Part shown: positions 44,654 to 50,721 of the stretch, in pieces
Layout: the number at the start of each line of letters is the position of its first letter
Numbering within the stretch: position 1 is the stretch's first letter
Origin: Streptacidiphilus pinicola
GTDB lineage: Bacteria; Actinomycetota; Actinomycetes; Streptomycetales; Streptomycetaceae
Direction of reading: 5' to 3'
DNA length: 50,721 bases
Assembly: GCF_003258295.1 (NCBI RefSeq)
Contig: NZ_QKYN01000073.1
Coordinates: forward strand, 1 to 50,721
Translations under genes and position numbers: made by a program
The notes under the pieces: generated by a model
Databases searched by the model: none
What the model saw: only the letters and a program-made list of their open reading frames with translations
What the model was told of the DNA's origin: nothing

Positions 44654-45226
44654 TCAGGTGCAGGCAGCGACCGGGTCGCCGTTGTTGTTCTCGGTCAGCA
44701 CCCGGCACAGGGTGGCGTCCGCCACCTTCCAGGTGCCGTTCTCCAGGACCGCCTGGCCTTTCATGTCCTGGAGGCCTACGTCGCCGCCCAAGCACAGGGT
44801 GACGGTGACGTCGGCCGTGGTCGGGCCGGTGAAGTGCACGGCGGTCACGTTGGCGCTCCCCATGCGCTCATCCGTGTTCGTGGTGAACAGCTGCACCATC
44901 ACCGCCTTCTTCGGGCTGTCCTGGAGCAGCGCGGCCTTCGCGCTGTCGGACAGGCGTGGGTCGAAGAACTTCGTGTAGTCGTCCGCGACGCTCCGGGCCG
45001 CCGCCGCGGGGTCGCCGGGCCCGGTCCCGCTGACGGACGGCGGCCCCGCGGTGCGGCAGGCGGCCGCGAGCGTGTGGCCTGCGGTGGGCGCCGCGGTGCC
45101 GGAAGCCGTACTCAACGTGACACTGTTCGTGGTGGCGCTGCTGCAGGCCGCGACCAACAGCAGACCGGCTACGCCGCCGGTCAGAACCGCTGGACGACGC
45201 AGACGTTCGATGCGGTCCGATCGCAT
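44654..45226 (-). CDS. lipoprotein, NTF2-like mature domain
   Basis: The 190-residue protein starts at ATG 45226 with a perfect AGGAGGTGG ribosome site, overriding a longer frame upstream. Its signal peptide ends in the lipobox VAAC. The mature part (DPAAAARSVADDYTKFFDPRL, VMVQLFTTNTDERMGSANV, ENGTWKVADATLCRVLTE) has the helix-then-sheet pattern of NTF2-like domains. A pair of Cys residues flanks the last strand. It is probably an envelope protein of unknown role. It has no obvious operon partner. Confidence 0.85.
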   Translation of the reverse strand: MRSDRIERLRRPAVLTGGVAGLLLVAACSSATTNSVTLSTASGTAAPTAGHTLAAACRTAGPPSVSGTGPGDPAAAARSVADDYTKFFDPRLSDSAKAALLQDSPKKAVMVQLFTTNTDERMGSANVTAVHFTGPTTADVTVTLCLGGDVGLQDMKGQAVLENGTWKVADATLCRVLTENNNGDPVAACT

Positions 45227-45600
45227 GGTCTCCACCTCCTGCGAAGGCAGGTGCGCTTGGACCCACACCCCCATGCTCGCCCCGATGCACCGGTCCCGCC
45301 ACGGCTACACCCCCGTTGGACGACTCCCTGTGTGAGCGCTTTCAGTTGCGCGCCTGGCGACGGCGACCCACTCGAAGCGGTTACTTCCGGCGCCCAGCGG
45401 TACATCGACCTGCAGCAGGTGCAGGACGAGTCGTTCGTGCTGAGCACCGCGCTTCCTCCGAAAGCCCGGCTTCGCTTGGCCTTGGCACCCGCGGGCGAAC
45501 CGGGCGGGACCAGTGTGCGATCCGGTCAGCGCCTCCGTCGGCCTGGATTCGGCGAACAGTCTTCGTCGCCATTCGGGGAGCAATAGTCAATAGTTGTGGA
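45227..45600. other. gene-free stretch
   Basis: Open frames here show no protein-like sequence. I see no gene, repeat or RNA. Confidence 0.4.
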
Positions 45601-45972
45601 TCAGTGCGTTTCTCTTGATCCGCTTTCGGTGCCGCCTGCCTTCAGCTGCCTGCGAAGGCTCCTGAGCTCTGCGACCAGGCGGGGGACGGCTTCGCGGGCG
45701 GTGGCGATGAACTGTGCGTTCTCGTCCCAGCGCTCGTCGGCGGCATCCACGTAGCGGGGCTGCTGGACCAGTGTCGCGGCCACGATCTCGCGGTGGTCGA
45801 AGTTCGGCCAGCGCTCGCCAAGGCCGGTGTCCGGCGTGGTGCTGACAGCGACGAGGTTCATCGCATACTCGTCGTCAAGGCCGCGGACGAACCAGGGCCC
45901 GGGTGTGGCTGCCTGCGCGAGTTCGTCGAGGTCGTCGAGTTCCTCGTCGCTGAGCGGTTCCGGGCTGACCAT
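45601..45972 (-). CDS. small hypothetical protein
   Basis: The 123-residue protein begins at ATG 45972 after GAGAGGAGG. It contains SDEELDDLDELAQAATPGPW, a NFDHREIVAATLVQQPRYVD segment and a C-terminal basic coiled helix (ARLVAELRSLRRQL-like, VPRLVAELRSLRRQLKAG). Such ATPGPW proteins occur widely in actinobacteria and phages with unknown function. It lies head-to-head with the Ku remnant. Confidence 0.7.
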   Translation of the reverse strand: MVSPEPLSDEELDDLDELAQAATPGPWFVRGLDDEYAMNLVAVSTTPDTGLGERWPNFDHREIVAATLVQQPRYVDAADERWDENAQFIATAREAVPRLVAELRSLRRQLKAGGTESGSRETH

Positions 45973-46001
45973 CAGGCTGCGACCTCCTCTCGTTCCACGA
46001 G

Positions 46002-46280
46002 TTGACCGTTCTCGAACGTCGCGCCGGCTTCGACCTCGACGCCCAGCGGGACCAGGCGGTCGCCGCGCTGGAGGAGCTGATCGCCGCCAAGGTCGGCATG
46101 GGCGAAGCCCCGCACGAGGCTGAGCCAATGCCGCGCGGCGAGCCAGTGGTCGACCTCATGGCCGCGCTGCGAGCCTCCATCGCGGAGACGACCGCCGCGC
46201 GGGAAGCCGAGGCGGCCCCAGCGAAGAAGAGAGCCACGAAGAAGGCTCCGACGAAGCGGGCGCCGAGGAAGGCCGGCTGA
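46002..46280 (+). pseudogene. Ku DNA-end-binding protein, C-terminal fragment
   Basis: The frame QRDQAVAALEELIAAK then PVVDLMAALRASIAETTAAR and a Lys/Ala/Thr-rich tail (KKRATKKAPTKRAPRKAG) matches the C-terminal region of bacterial Ku, including its DNA-binding basic tail. The large N-terminal Ku beta-barrel core (about 200 residues) is absent and only a TTG start is available. A related basic-tailed DNA-binding protein is an alternative. Confidence 0.5.
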
Positions 46281-46390
46281 CCTGTCAGCCGAGGGTCTTA
46301 CCGTCGAAGGCGCGCACGAGTCCGCGTAGAGCCGCAGGCAGAGCGCGACGAGCCGGGCACTCCGATGACGGTAGAGCCGGCCCGACTGCG

Positions 46391-46774
46391 TCAGAATCCG
46401 TACACCGCCTGATGCCACAGATTGAACGCGACCGCCCACGTCAGCGTTTGCTCCGCGAAGTTCGCCGGCACCTTGTGCACCTTCGTCTCACCGGCCTGGG
46501 TCGCGACGATCACCGTGACGTGCCCGGTCTTCTTCTTGGCGCCGAGTGCGAAAAGACCGATCGTAAGGGCGCGGGTGACGGTGACGCGGCGGCCAGTCTG
46601 GTCGAGGGTCTGCACGGTGCACTGCGAGACGTGCCGTGTCCACTTCTGCCACAGCGCCCCGACGGACAGGTTCCCCTTCGCGTCGATGCTGATCTGCGAG
46701 CCGAACGGGGGCCGCGGCGCCTTCGGTGGCGGCTGCGGCGGCAAGTGGGGAAGCCCGGGCGGTGGCATCGTCAT
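46391..46774 (-). CDS. hypothetical protein, PH-like domain
   Basis: From ATG 46774 the protein is 127 residues with a Pro-rich N-terminus (PPPGLPHLPPQPPPKAPRPP) and a beta-rich body (GRRVTVTRALTIGLFALGAK, KKTGHVTVIVATQAGETKVH). It ends in a helix (AEQTLTWAVAFNLWH). The body resembles bacterial PH-like modules. The frame is open further upstream to 47080 but crosses repeat DNA, so I reject that extension. The gene lies on the minus strand downstream of the left inverted repeat at 46898-46961. Confidence 0.6.
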   Translation of the reverse strand: MTMPPPGLPHLPPQPPPKAPRPPFGSQISIDAKGNLSVGALWQKWTRHVSQCTVQTLDQTGRRVTVTRALTIGLFALGAKKKTGHVTVIVATQAGETKVHKVPANFAEQTLTWAVAFNLWHQAVYGF

Positions 46775-46801
46775 GCCGGAATTGTGACGCCGTGGCTTCC
46801 G

Positions 46802-46881
46802 GTTGGGGAGGAGTTGGTCAGACCGTGACCAACCCGCAGTCGACGTCGACCCCGGTGCGGGGACGGCGCCGGCCCGATCTC
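46802..46881 (+). repeat. dispersed repeat copy B (see 8061-8140)
   Basis: The stretch beginning GTTGGGGAGGAGTTGGTCAG matches copy A at 8061 in the same orientation over about 80 bases with scattered substitutions. It ends about 17 bases before the left inverted repeat. Confidence 0.6.
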
Positions 46882-46897
46882 GCGGGTCTGCTCTCGC

Positions 46898-46961
46898 TGT
46901 CCTGTGCCCATCGGAGCTTGAGTGCGTGCCATTGAACCTTGATCGACGCGATTCTGTGCCA
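46898..46961 (-). repeat. left copy of a 64-bp inverted repeat
   Basis: Reads TGTCCTGTGCCCATCGGAGC to TTCTGTGCCA on the plus strand. Its reverse complement recurs at 48240-48302 with one indel and only a few mismatches. It lies 22 bases past the stop of the 374-residue gene and 123 bases upstream of the start of the PH-like gene. Confidence 0.85.
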
Positions 46962-46983
46962 TCGAAGGGGCTGACTAGCGGCC

Positions 46984-48108
46984 TCAGCGGGCGGCCTTCT
47001 TCTGCAGGACCCATACGTAGTGCCACTTGCCCTGTGTGCGTTTGGGTTTGGTGTCGGCGAACGCCTGGATGGTCGGCCACAGGCCCGTGGCGCCGGCCGC
47101 GATCGTCGCGGTGAAGCCGAGCGCACCTTGGAGGGCCTCGGGGCGGACTGCGGCAAGGACAGCGCTTGTCGTACCCAGTACGGCGCCGGAGCGGCTGAGG
47201 GCCCGGGACCGGGACGTGCTGCTCATTTGCGCGGTAGCCGCGTTCACCTCGTCACGGATGGAGAGCGCGATCCGTTCCAGGGCCACCTGGGAGTCGACCG
47301 CTTCCAGCGCGCCGTCGAGTTCGAGGAGCCGGGAGCGCATGAAATCGCGGTACTGCCTGTAGGAGTCGAACTCCTCCCTGGTGACTTGAGCGAAGTCGGC
47401 GAGGCTGAGCCCATCGATGAAGGGCAGATCGATCTCCAGGACCGGCCGGACCACCCGGCTGGCAAGGGGCTTGGTCCCCGCCAGATCCACGGCGCGGCCA
47501 TGCTCTACCACGAAGTCGATCGACCGGTCACTGAACGACGGCAGCGGACCGGGCTCGCTATACGACTGATCATCACGCCGCCCCGCGCGTCCTTTTGTGA
47601 AGACCGGCCCGTACCAGACCAGCCCGCTGCGCAGCAGGGGTTCAGCATCCAAGAGCCACTGCCCCAACTGGACGAGATCGTTGGTCACCAACCCGTAGAG
47701 ATATGTCTCGATCCGGGTAGAGGGCAGTTGTTCTCCCCCAATCCCTGGCACGGCAGGACTTGAAAGGTCCTCACGCTGCTCCCCGAGTCTGTGCACTGCT
47801 CCGATGCCGTGGTCGGACAACAGCATCGTGTCCGCGACCAGGACGACCCGCTTGGTGACATGCGTGAAGCTTCCCATCTCCGAGGACAGTCCGACGTAGT
47901 ACGGGGAGGTCGCGGCTGCCTTCGTGCTCAGGAGACGCTCGTAGTCGGCGTAGAGCGTGCGGGCATAGGTGAGGGCGACGTCCCGGGGAGAGGCCCTTTC
48001 CGGCTCCACGAGCGAGTCGTAGAACTCGTTCATCCAGACGGCCACACCCCGGTTCTGATATGCGCGGAGGTCCTGCCACGCTCGCCATCCACGTCGGAAC
48101 ATACGCAC
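46984..48108 (-). CDS. unknown protein between inverted repeats
   Basis: The 374-residue frame starts at GTG 48108 or ATG 48102. The protein is mostly alpha-helical and soluble in its first two thirds (NEFYDSLVEPERASPRDVAL, GLVTNDLVQLGQWLLDAEPL, VLEIDLPFIDGLSLADFAQV). A Ser/Arg-rich stretch follows and then hydrophobic segments near the C-terminus (GTTSAVLAAVRPEALQGALG and FTATIAAGATGLWPTIQAFA). I do not recognise a family. It sits alone between the 64-bp inverted repeats, so it may be cargo of a mobile unit. Confidence 0.6.
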   Translation of the reverse strand: MRMFRRGWRAWQDLRAYQNRGVAVWMNEFYDSLVEPERASPRDVALTYARTLYADYERLLSTKAAATSPYYVGLSSEMGSFTHVTKRVVLVADTMLLSDHGIGAVHRLGEQREDLSSPAVPGIGGEQLPSTRIETYLYGLVTNDLVQLGQWLLDAEPLLRSGLVWYGPVFTKGRAGRRDDQSYSEPGPLPSFSDRSIDFVVEHGRAVDLAGTKPLASRVVRPVLEIDLPFIDGLSLADFAQVTREEFDSYRQYRDFMRSRLLELDGALEAVDSQVALERIALSIRDEVNAATAQMSSTSRSRALSRSGAVLGTTSAVLAAVRPEALQGALGFTATIAAGATGLWPTIQAFADTKPKRTQGKWHYVWVLQKKAAR

Positions 48109-48239
48109 AGCATTGCCCGTAGTCGAGCACCCCGTCCAGCGATCAACTCCCAGCGAAGCACAATGCGAACGGGCGCCCCCCCGGGTTGGTTTGTCGGTAG
48201 CTCAGCCGCTCCAGCCGACTGGGGGCGATCAATCTTGTG

Positions 48240-48302
48240 TGGCACAGAATCGCGTCGATCAAGGTTCAATGGCCCGCACTCAAGCTCCGCTGGCACAGGA
48301 CA
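48240..48302 (+). repeat. right copy of a 64-bp inverted repeat
   Basis: Starts TGGCACAGAATCGCGTCGAT and ends CTGGCACAGGACA, the inverse of 46898-46961. TGGCACAG is present at both ends of this copy (48240 and 48291). It is 132 bases upstream of the start of the 374-residue gene and 162 bases upstream of the GNAT gene on the plus strand. Confidence 0.85.
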
Positions 48303-48464
48303 CTCGCGCCAGTAGATGCGTCCGCTTCCGAGCATGACATAATCGAACACATGAGCGACTTCCAGGGTGTGAAGCCCAGCGGCTGGCCCGAGCACGTGTG
48401 ACTCGTCTAGATAGGTGTCACTTGGTCGCGACAACTGTCACCCGGAACGCGCGGAGGACCTAAG
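48303..48464. other. leader region of the GNAT gene with TGTCAC motifs
   Basis: No gene is seen. TGTCAC occurs at about 48416 and 48437. The first motif is preceded by GTCTAGATAG. These may be traces of a mobile-element end. Confidence 0.4.
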
Positions 48465-49001
48465 GTGATCGGAATGAGCGATGGACCCGTGATGCTGCGT
48501 CCCGTGGCCGAGGACGACTTGTCGGTGCTCGAGCGGTTTCTCACGGATCCTGAGGCGACTGGGCCGTTCCAATGGCTCGGCTGGTCGGATCCCGGGCGGT
48601 GGCGACGACGCTGGGCGCAGGACGGTCTGCTCGGCGATGACAGCGGCCAGCTGATGGTGGTGACTGATGCCGACAGGCTCGGCTTCGTGGCATGGCGGAA
48701 GGTCGTGACGTCGCGGAGCTCGTACTGCTGGAATGTCGGAGCCCAACTGCTGCCGGAGGGCCGGGGCCGCGGGGTCGGCACACAGGCACAGCGACTGCTG
48801 GCACGCTACCTTTTCGCCCACACACCAGTGGTCAGACTTGAAGCGGACACCGAGACGGAGAACACCGCCGAGCAGCGCGCACTGGAGAAATGCGGCTTCA
48901 CCCGTGAAGGCCTGCTACGAAGCACTGTGTTCCGGGACGGGCAGTGGCGGGACGTCGTCCGCTACAGCATGCTCCGCAGCGACAGCCTCGGACAGCGGTG
49001 A
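48465..49001 (+). CDS. GNAT-family N-acetyltransferase
   Basis: The 178-residue protein starts at GTG 48465, which has GGAGG; ATG 48474 is an alternative. The fold is visible in MLRPVAEDDLSVLERFLTD, the acetyl-CoA loop GAQLLPEGRGRGVGTQAQRL (Q/R-x-x-G-x-G/A type) and the C-terminal TENTAEQRALEKCGFTREGL with a LRSTVFRDGQWRDVVRYSML strand pair. It resembles RimJ/RimL-type enzymes that acetylate protein N-termini or small amines. The substrate is unknown. TGTCAC/GTGACA motifs lie on both sides of the gene. Confidence 0.88.
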   Translation: MIGMSDGPVMLRPVAEDDLSVLERFLTDPEATGPFQWLGWSDPGRWRRRWAQDGLLGDDSGQLMVVTDADRLGFVAWRKVVTSRSSYCWNVGAQLLPEGRGRGVGTQAQRLLARYLFAHTPVVRLEADTETENTAEQRALEKCGFTREGLLRSTVFRDGQWRDVVRYSMLRSDSLGQR

Positions 49002-49115
49002 CAACTGCGCCGAAAACTGGGAGCAGGTGACAACCAGCCCGACCATCTGGTGACAAGAAGCGTGACCACCACACCGCTGAAGCCCAGATCATCCGCCGAG
49101 TCGGTGACAGTTATC
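48990..49115 (+). repeat. cluster of GTGACA motifs after the GNAT gene
   Basis: GTGACA occurs at about 49000, 49026, 49051 and 49105, mirrored by TGTCAC at 48416 and 48437 upstream of the gene. The spacing is irregular. Such clusters occur at ends of some transposable elements, but no transposase is present. Confidence 0.35.
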
Positions 49116-49528
49116 TCGACCAGTCACAGCACGTCGACGCCCCCGGCGTCACCGGCGGCCCCTGGGAGCAGTCCGCCGCGAAGTGGCTGTTCGAGCAAGC
49201 CCCAGGCCAGTGGCGGAACTACCACGTTCTCCGCAAGAACCCGATCATGCTCGCCCGCGATGTCCGCTACCTCCTCCAGAGCTACATCCAAGCCCGCAGG
49301 GACGGCTATGCCCGAGCCCGCACCGACATCGCCGCCATCATGACTGCCAGCCTCGGCCGGCGGGACGACGGCAGCTGGGTCCACCCCGACCAGATCCCCG
49401 ACATCCCGTACACCACCCTCGACGAGTACCTGAAGGTCCACGCCCAGGAAGCCGAACGGCTCAAGCAACTCCTCGCCCAAGTCCAGGTCGTCGAAGACGC
49501 CCTCACCGGCGTCCGCTGGATACCTTAA
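49056..49528 (+). CDS. hypothetical protein, likely 5'-truncated
   Basis: A protein-like frame runs from just after the GTGACA cluster to TAA 49526-49528 (HHTAEAQIIRRVGDSYLDQS, VTGGPWEQSAAKWLFEQAPG, VLRKNPIMLARDVRYLLQSY, LDEYLKVHAQEAERLKQLLA). The first in-frame ATG, at 49247, lacks a ribosome site, and conserved-looking sequence precedes it, so the true start was probably lost at the repeat cluster. The C-terminal helix looks coiled-coil. Function unknown. Confidence 0.5.
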
Positions 49529-49582
49529 ATTTAGGTGTGTTGCGGCTGGTCGTGGTTGTGCGAACCTTCCGCCTACGAGCCG

Positions 49583-49987
49583 TTAGGAACTAGCCGCGGC
49601 GCTGCTGCCGCGCAGGCGTGGCACGAACGGCGCGATGATCCCGAGCATGCCGGTGCTGCCCCATGCGCTCGCGAGCCACGGTTCCCGGTGCATCACAGCG
49701 ATCATCGCGGCCACGAGCATGCCGACACCCAGGACTGACCCGACGCAAAGGCCTGTCATCCGCAGCACGAAATCGCGCTTGGCCTGGACCTCTTCCAAAG
49801 CCGCACGCTTCGAATCCGCTACCTCCTGCAGTGCCAGGGCCTTCATCCGCGCTACGTGCTGCCGCTTCATCTCCGGCTCCAGCGTGGACAGTGCTGCGCG
49901 AAGATGCTCGGGCGGCAGCGTTGCCCACTGTGCTGCGATCTCCAGGCCGGACAGTGGCACGCCATCCGGGGACGTCTCTGTCGTCAT
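49583..49987 (-). CDS. small two-helix membrane protein
   Basis: The 134-residue protein has an N-terminal helical, charged region (LPPEHLRAALSTLEPEMKRQ, VADSKRAALEEVQAKRD) and two membrane helices (VLRMTGLCVGSVLGVGMLVA and STGMLGIIAPFV). The layout is like DUF2335-type membrane proteins, but I cannot confirm the family. Its ATG overlaps the stop of the upstream gene (ATGA at 49984-49987), so the two should be made together. Confidence 0.65.
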   Translation of the reverse strand: MTTETSPDGVPLSGLEIAAQWATLPPEHLRAALSTLEPEMKRQHVARMKALALQEVADSKRAALEEVQAKRDFVLRMTGLCVGSVLGVGMLVAAMIAVMHREPWLASAWGSTGMLGIIAPFVPRLRGSSAAASS

Positions 49988-50595
49988 CTGCGCGAGCCCC
50001 CCGTCAGCGGCTGCGGCCCCGGTGCCGCTTCGGTCTTTAGGGAGTCGGGCGGCGGTCCAAGCGTGCGGAACATGGTGTCGAGGCCGGACGTTATGGCCAG
50101 CATTGCCGCAGCAGCGTCAGGATCCTCTAATGCCTTGAGGGCGTCGGGCCCCGTGTTGATGGCCTTGAAAACGCCTCCCGCCGAGCCGACGAGAGTGGTG
50201 GAGGCCAACTGCGGATCTGTGCGGCCAGGGAGCTCTCTGGCGATGCGAAGCGAGTCAGCGATCTCGCTGGACCGGTCGCCCATGGCGCGGGTGCGCTGTT
50301 CCACAGACCGGCGGATCTTCTCCAGATGGGTCCGCTCCAAGGCCTGGCGAGCGTTTACAAGCCCTTGCTGCTCCAGTTCCGCGAGGATCTGGCGGCGCGT
50401 CAGGCGACGCTCACGCCAAAACCTAAACCCGTGCCCTGGGACGAACTGCCGGGCAAGCCGGCGACGCTCAAGCCAACGCACCGCACACCCCCTCCCCGAC
50501 TCGATGTGTTCTGCACGCATCAAACCAGAGCGGAGGTCAACTGGTGGGCACTTCTTCTTGATCTCCTGCCAGTTCGGACAGGACCGTCGAAGCAC
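49984..50595 (-). CDS. unknown protein, operon partner of 49583-49987
   Basis: The frame gives 203 residues from GTG 50595; ATG 50520 (178 residues) is an alternative and neither has a clear ribosome site. A basic N-terminal third (RRLARQFVPGHGFRFWRERR) precedes a helical region (LAELEQQGLVNARQALERTH, LEKIRRSVEQRTRAMGD) and a C-terminal segment with LAITSGLDTMFRTLG. No family recognised. The gene overlaps the membrane-protein gene by 4 bases, which suggests a physical or functional link. The right end of the window follows with no other gene seen. Confidence 0.6.
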   Translation of the reverse strand: MLRRSCPNWQEIKKKCPPVDLRSGLMRAEHIESGRGCAVRWLERRRLARQFVPGHGFRFWRERRLTRRQILAELEQQGLVNARQALERTHLEKIRRSVEQRTRAMGDRSSEIADSLRIARELPGRTDPQLASTTLVGSAGGVFKAINTGPDALKALEDPDAAAAMLAITSGLDTMFRTLGPPPDSLKTEAAPGPQPLTGGSRR

Positions 50596-50721
50596 TCCTT
50601 ACCAGCCCGCCGCGTCGCCTTGTGTGGCCGCCACAACACGGCTGGATCACGAGGACAAAGATGGATCCCACGCAAGGCCGAGGTCGACTGGTCGAAGACC
50701 TAGCTGTTCTGACCACGGAGG

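Overview
The window is actinobacterial chromosome, most likely Streptomyces, Kitasatospora or a close relative. It has very high GC with strong third-position GC bias, GTG starts, many lipoproteins with an LTAC-type lipobox, paired regulators and carbohydrate-active enzymes, and many decayed insertion sequences typical of an accessory or arm region. No rRNA, tRNA, CRISPR array or prophage was seen. Functions below come from motif recognition by eye; no database search was run.

Layout. 1-9.4 kb: an incomplete N-6 DNA methylase gene running off the left edge, two lipoproteins, a VOC protein, a LuxR regulator next to a SnoaL-like ester cyclase, a DUF427 protein, a small monooxygenase-like protein and a DHFR-like reductase, with broken transposase and permease pieces between them. 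9.4-17.7 kb: a secreted GH12 glucanase behind an unusual 11-bp repeat, a decayed IS630, then a minus-strand group (acyl-CoA ligase, DJ-1/PfpI protein, SDR, TetR, second DJ-1/PfpI protein) divergent from a LysR gene. A TetR-like palindrome lies at that divergent junction. 17.7-27.1 kb: a gene graveyard holding remnants of TetR, SDR, IS30, LuxR and IS630 genes, an ISKra4-type transposase, a PQQ-propeller Ser/Thr kinase, and an 866-bp IS5-family element nested in the IS630 remnant.

27.4-40.1 kb is the most coherent block, a polysaccharide and fructan utilisation locus. It holds a secreted GH43 beta-galactanase with a ricin-type lectin domain, a secreted repeat-rich surface protein with a C-terminal membrane anchor, a PfkB sugar kinase with a LacI repressor, and divergently a CUT2-type sugar ABC transporter (binding protein, permease, ATPase), an aldose 1-epimerase and a large secreted GH32 levanase/inulinase. 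A perfect 14-bp palindrome sits just behind the predicted transporter promoter. The likely flow is extracellular release of fructose by GH32, capture by the lipoprotein, import, then phosphorylation by PfkB, all under LacI control.

40.3-50.7 kb: an internally deleted HAD phosphatase gene, a TetR/FAD-monooxygenase divergent pair with a palindromic operator candidate, an XRE regulator next to an Ohr/OsmC peroxidase, a lipoprotein, a Ku C-terminal remnant, and a right end of small unknown genes. There a 374-residue unknown gene lies between two 64-bp inverted repeats, a GNAT gene is bordered by TGTCAC/GTGACA motifs, and two overlapping unknown genes close the window. The least explained features are the inverted-repeat pair around 46.9-48.3 kb and the sugar locus.
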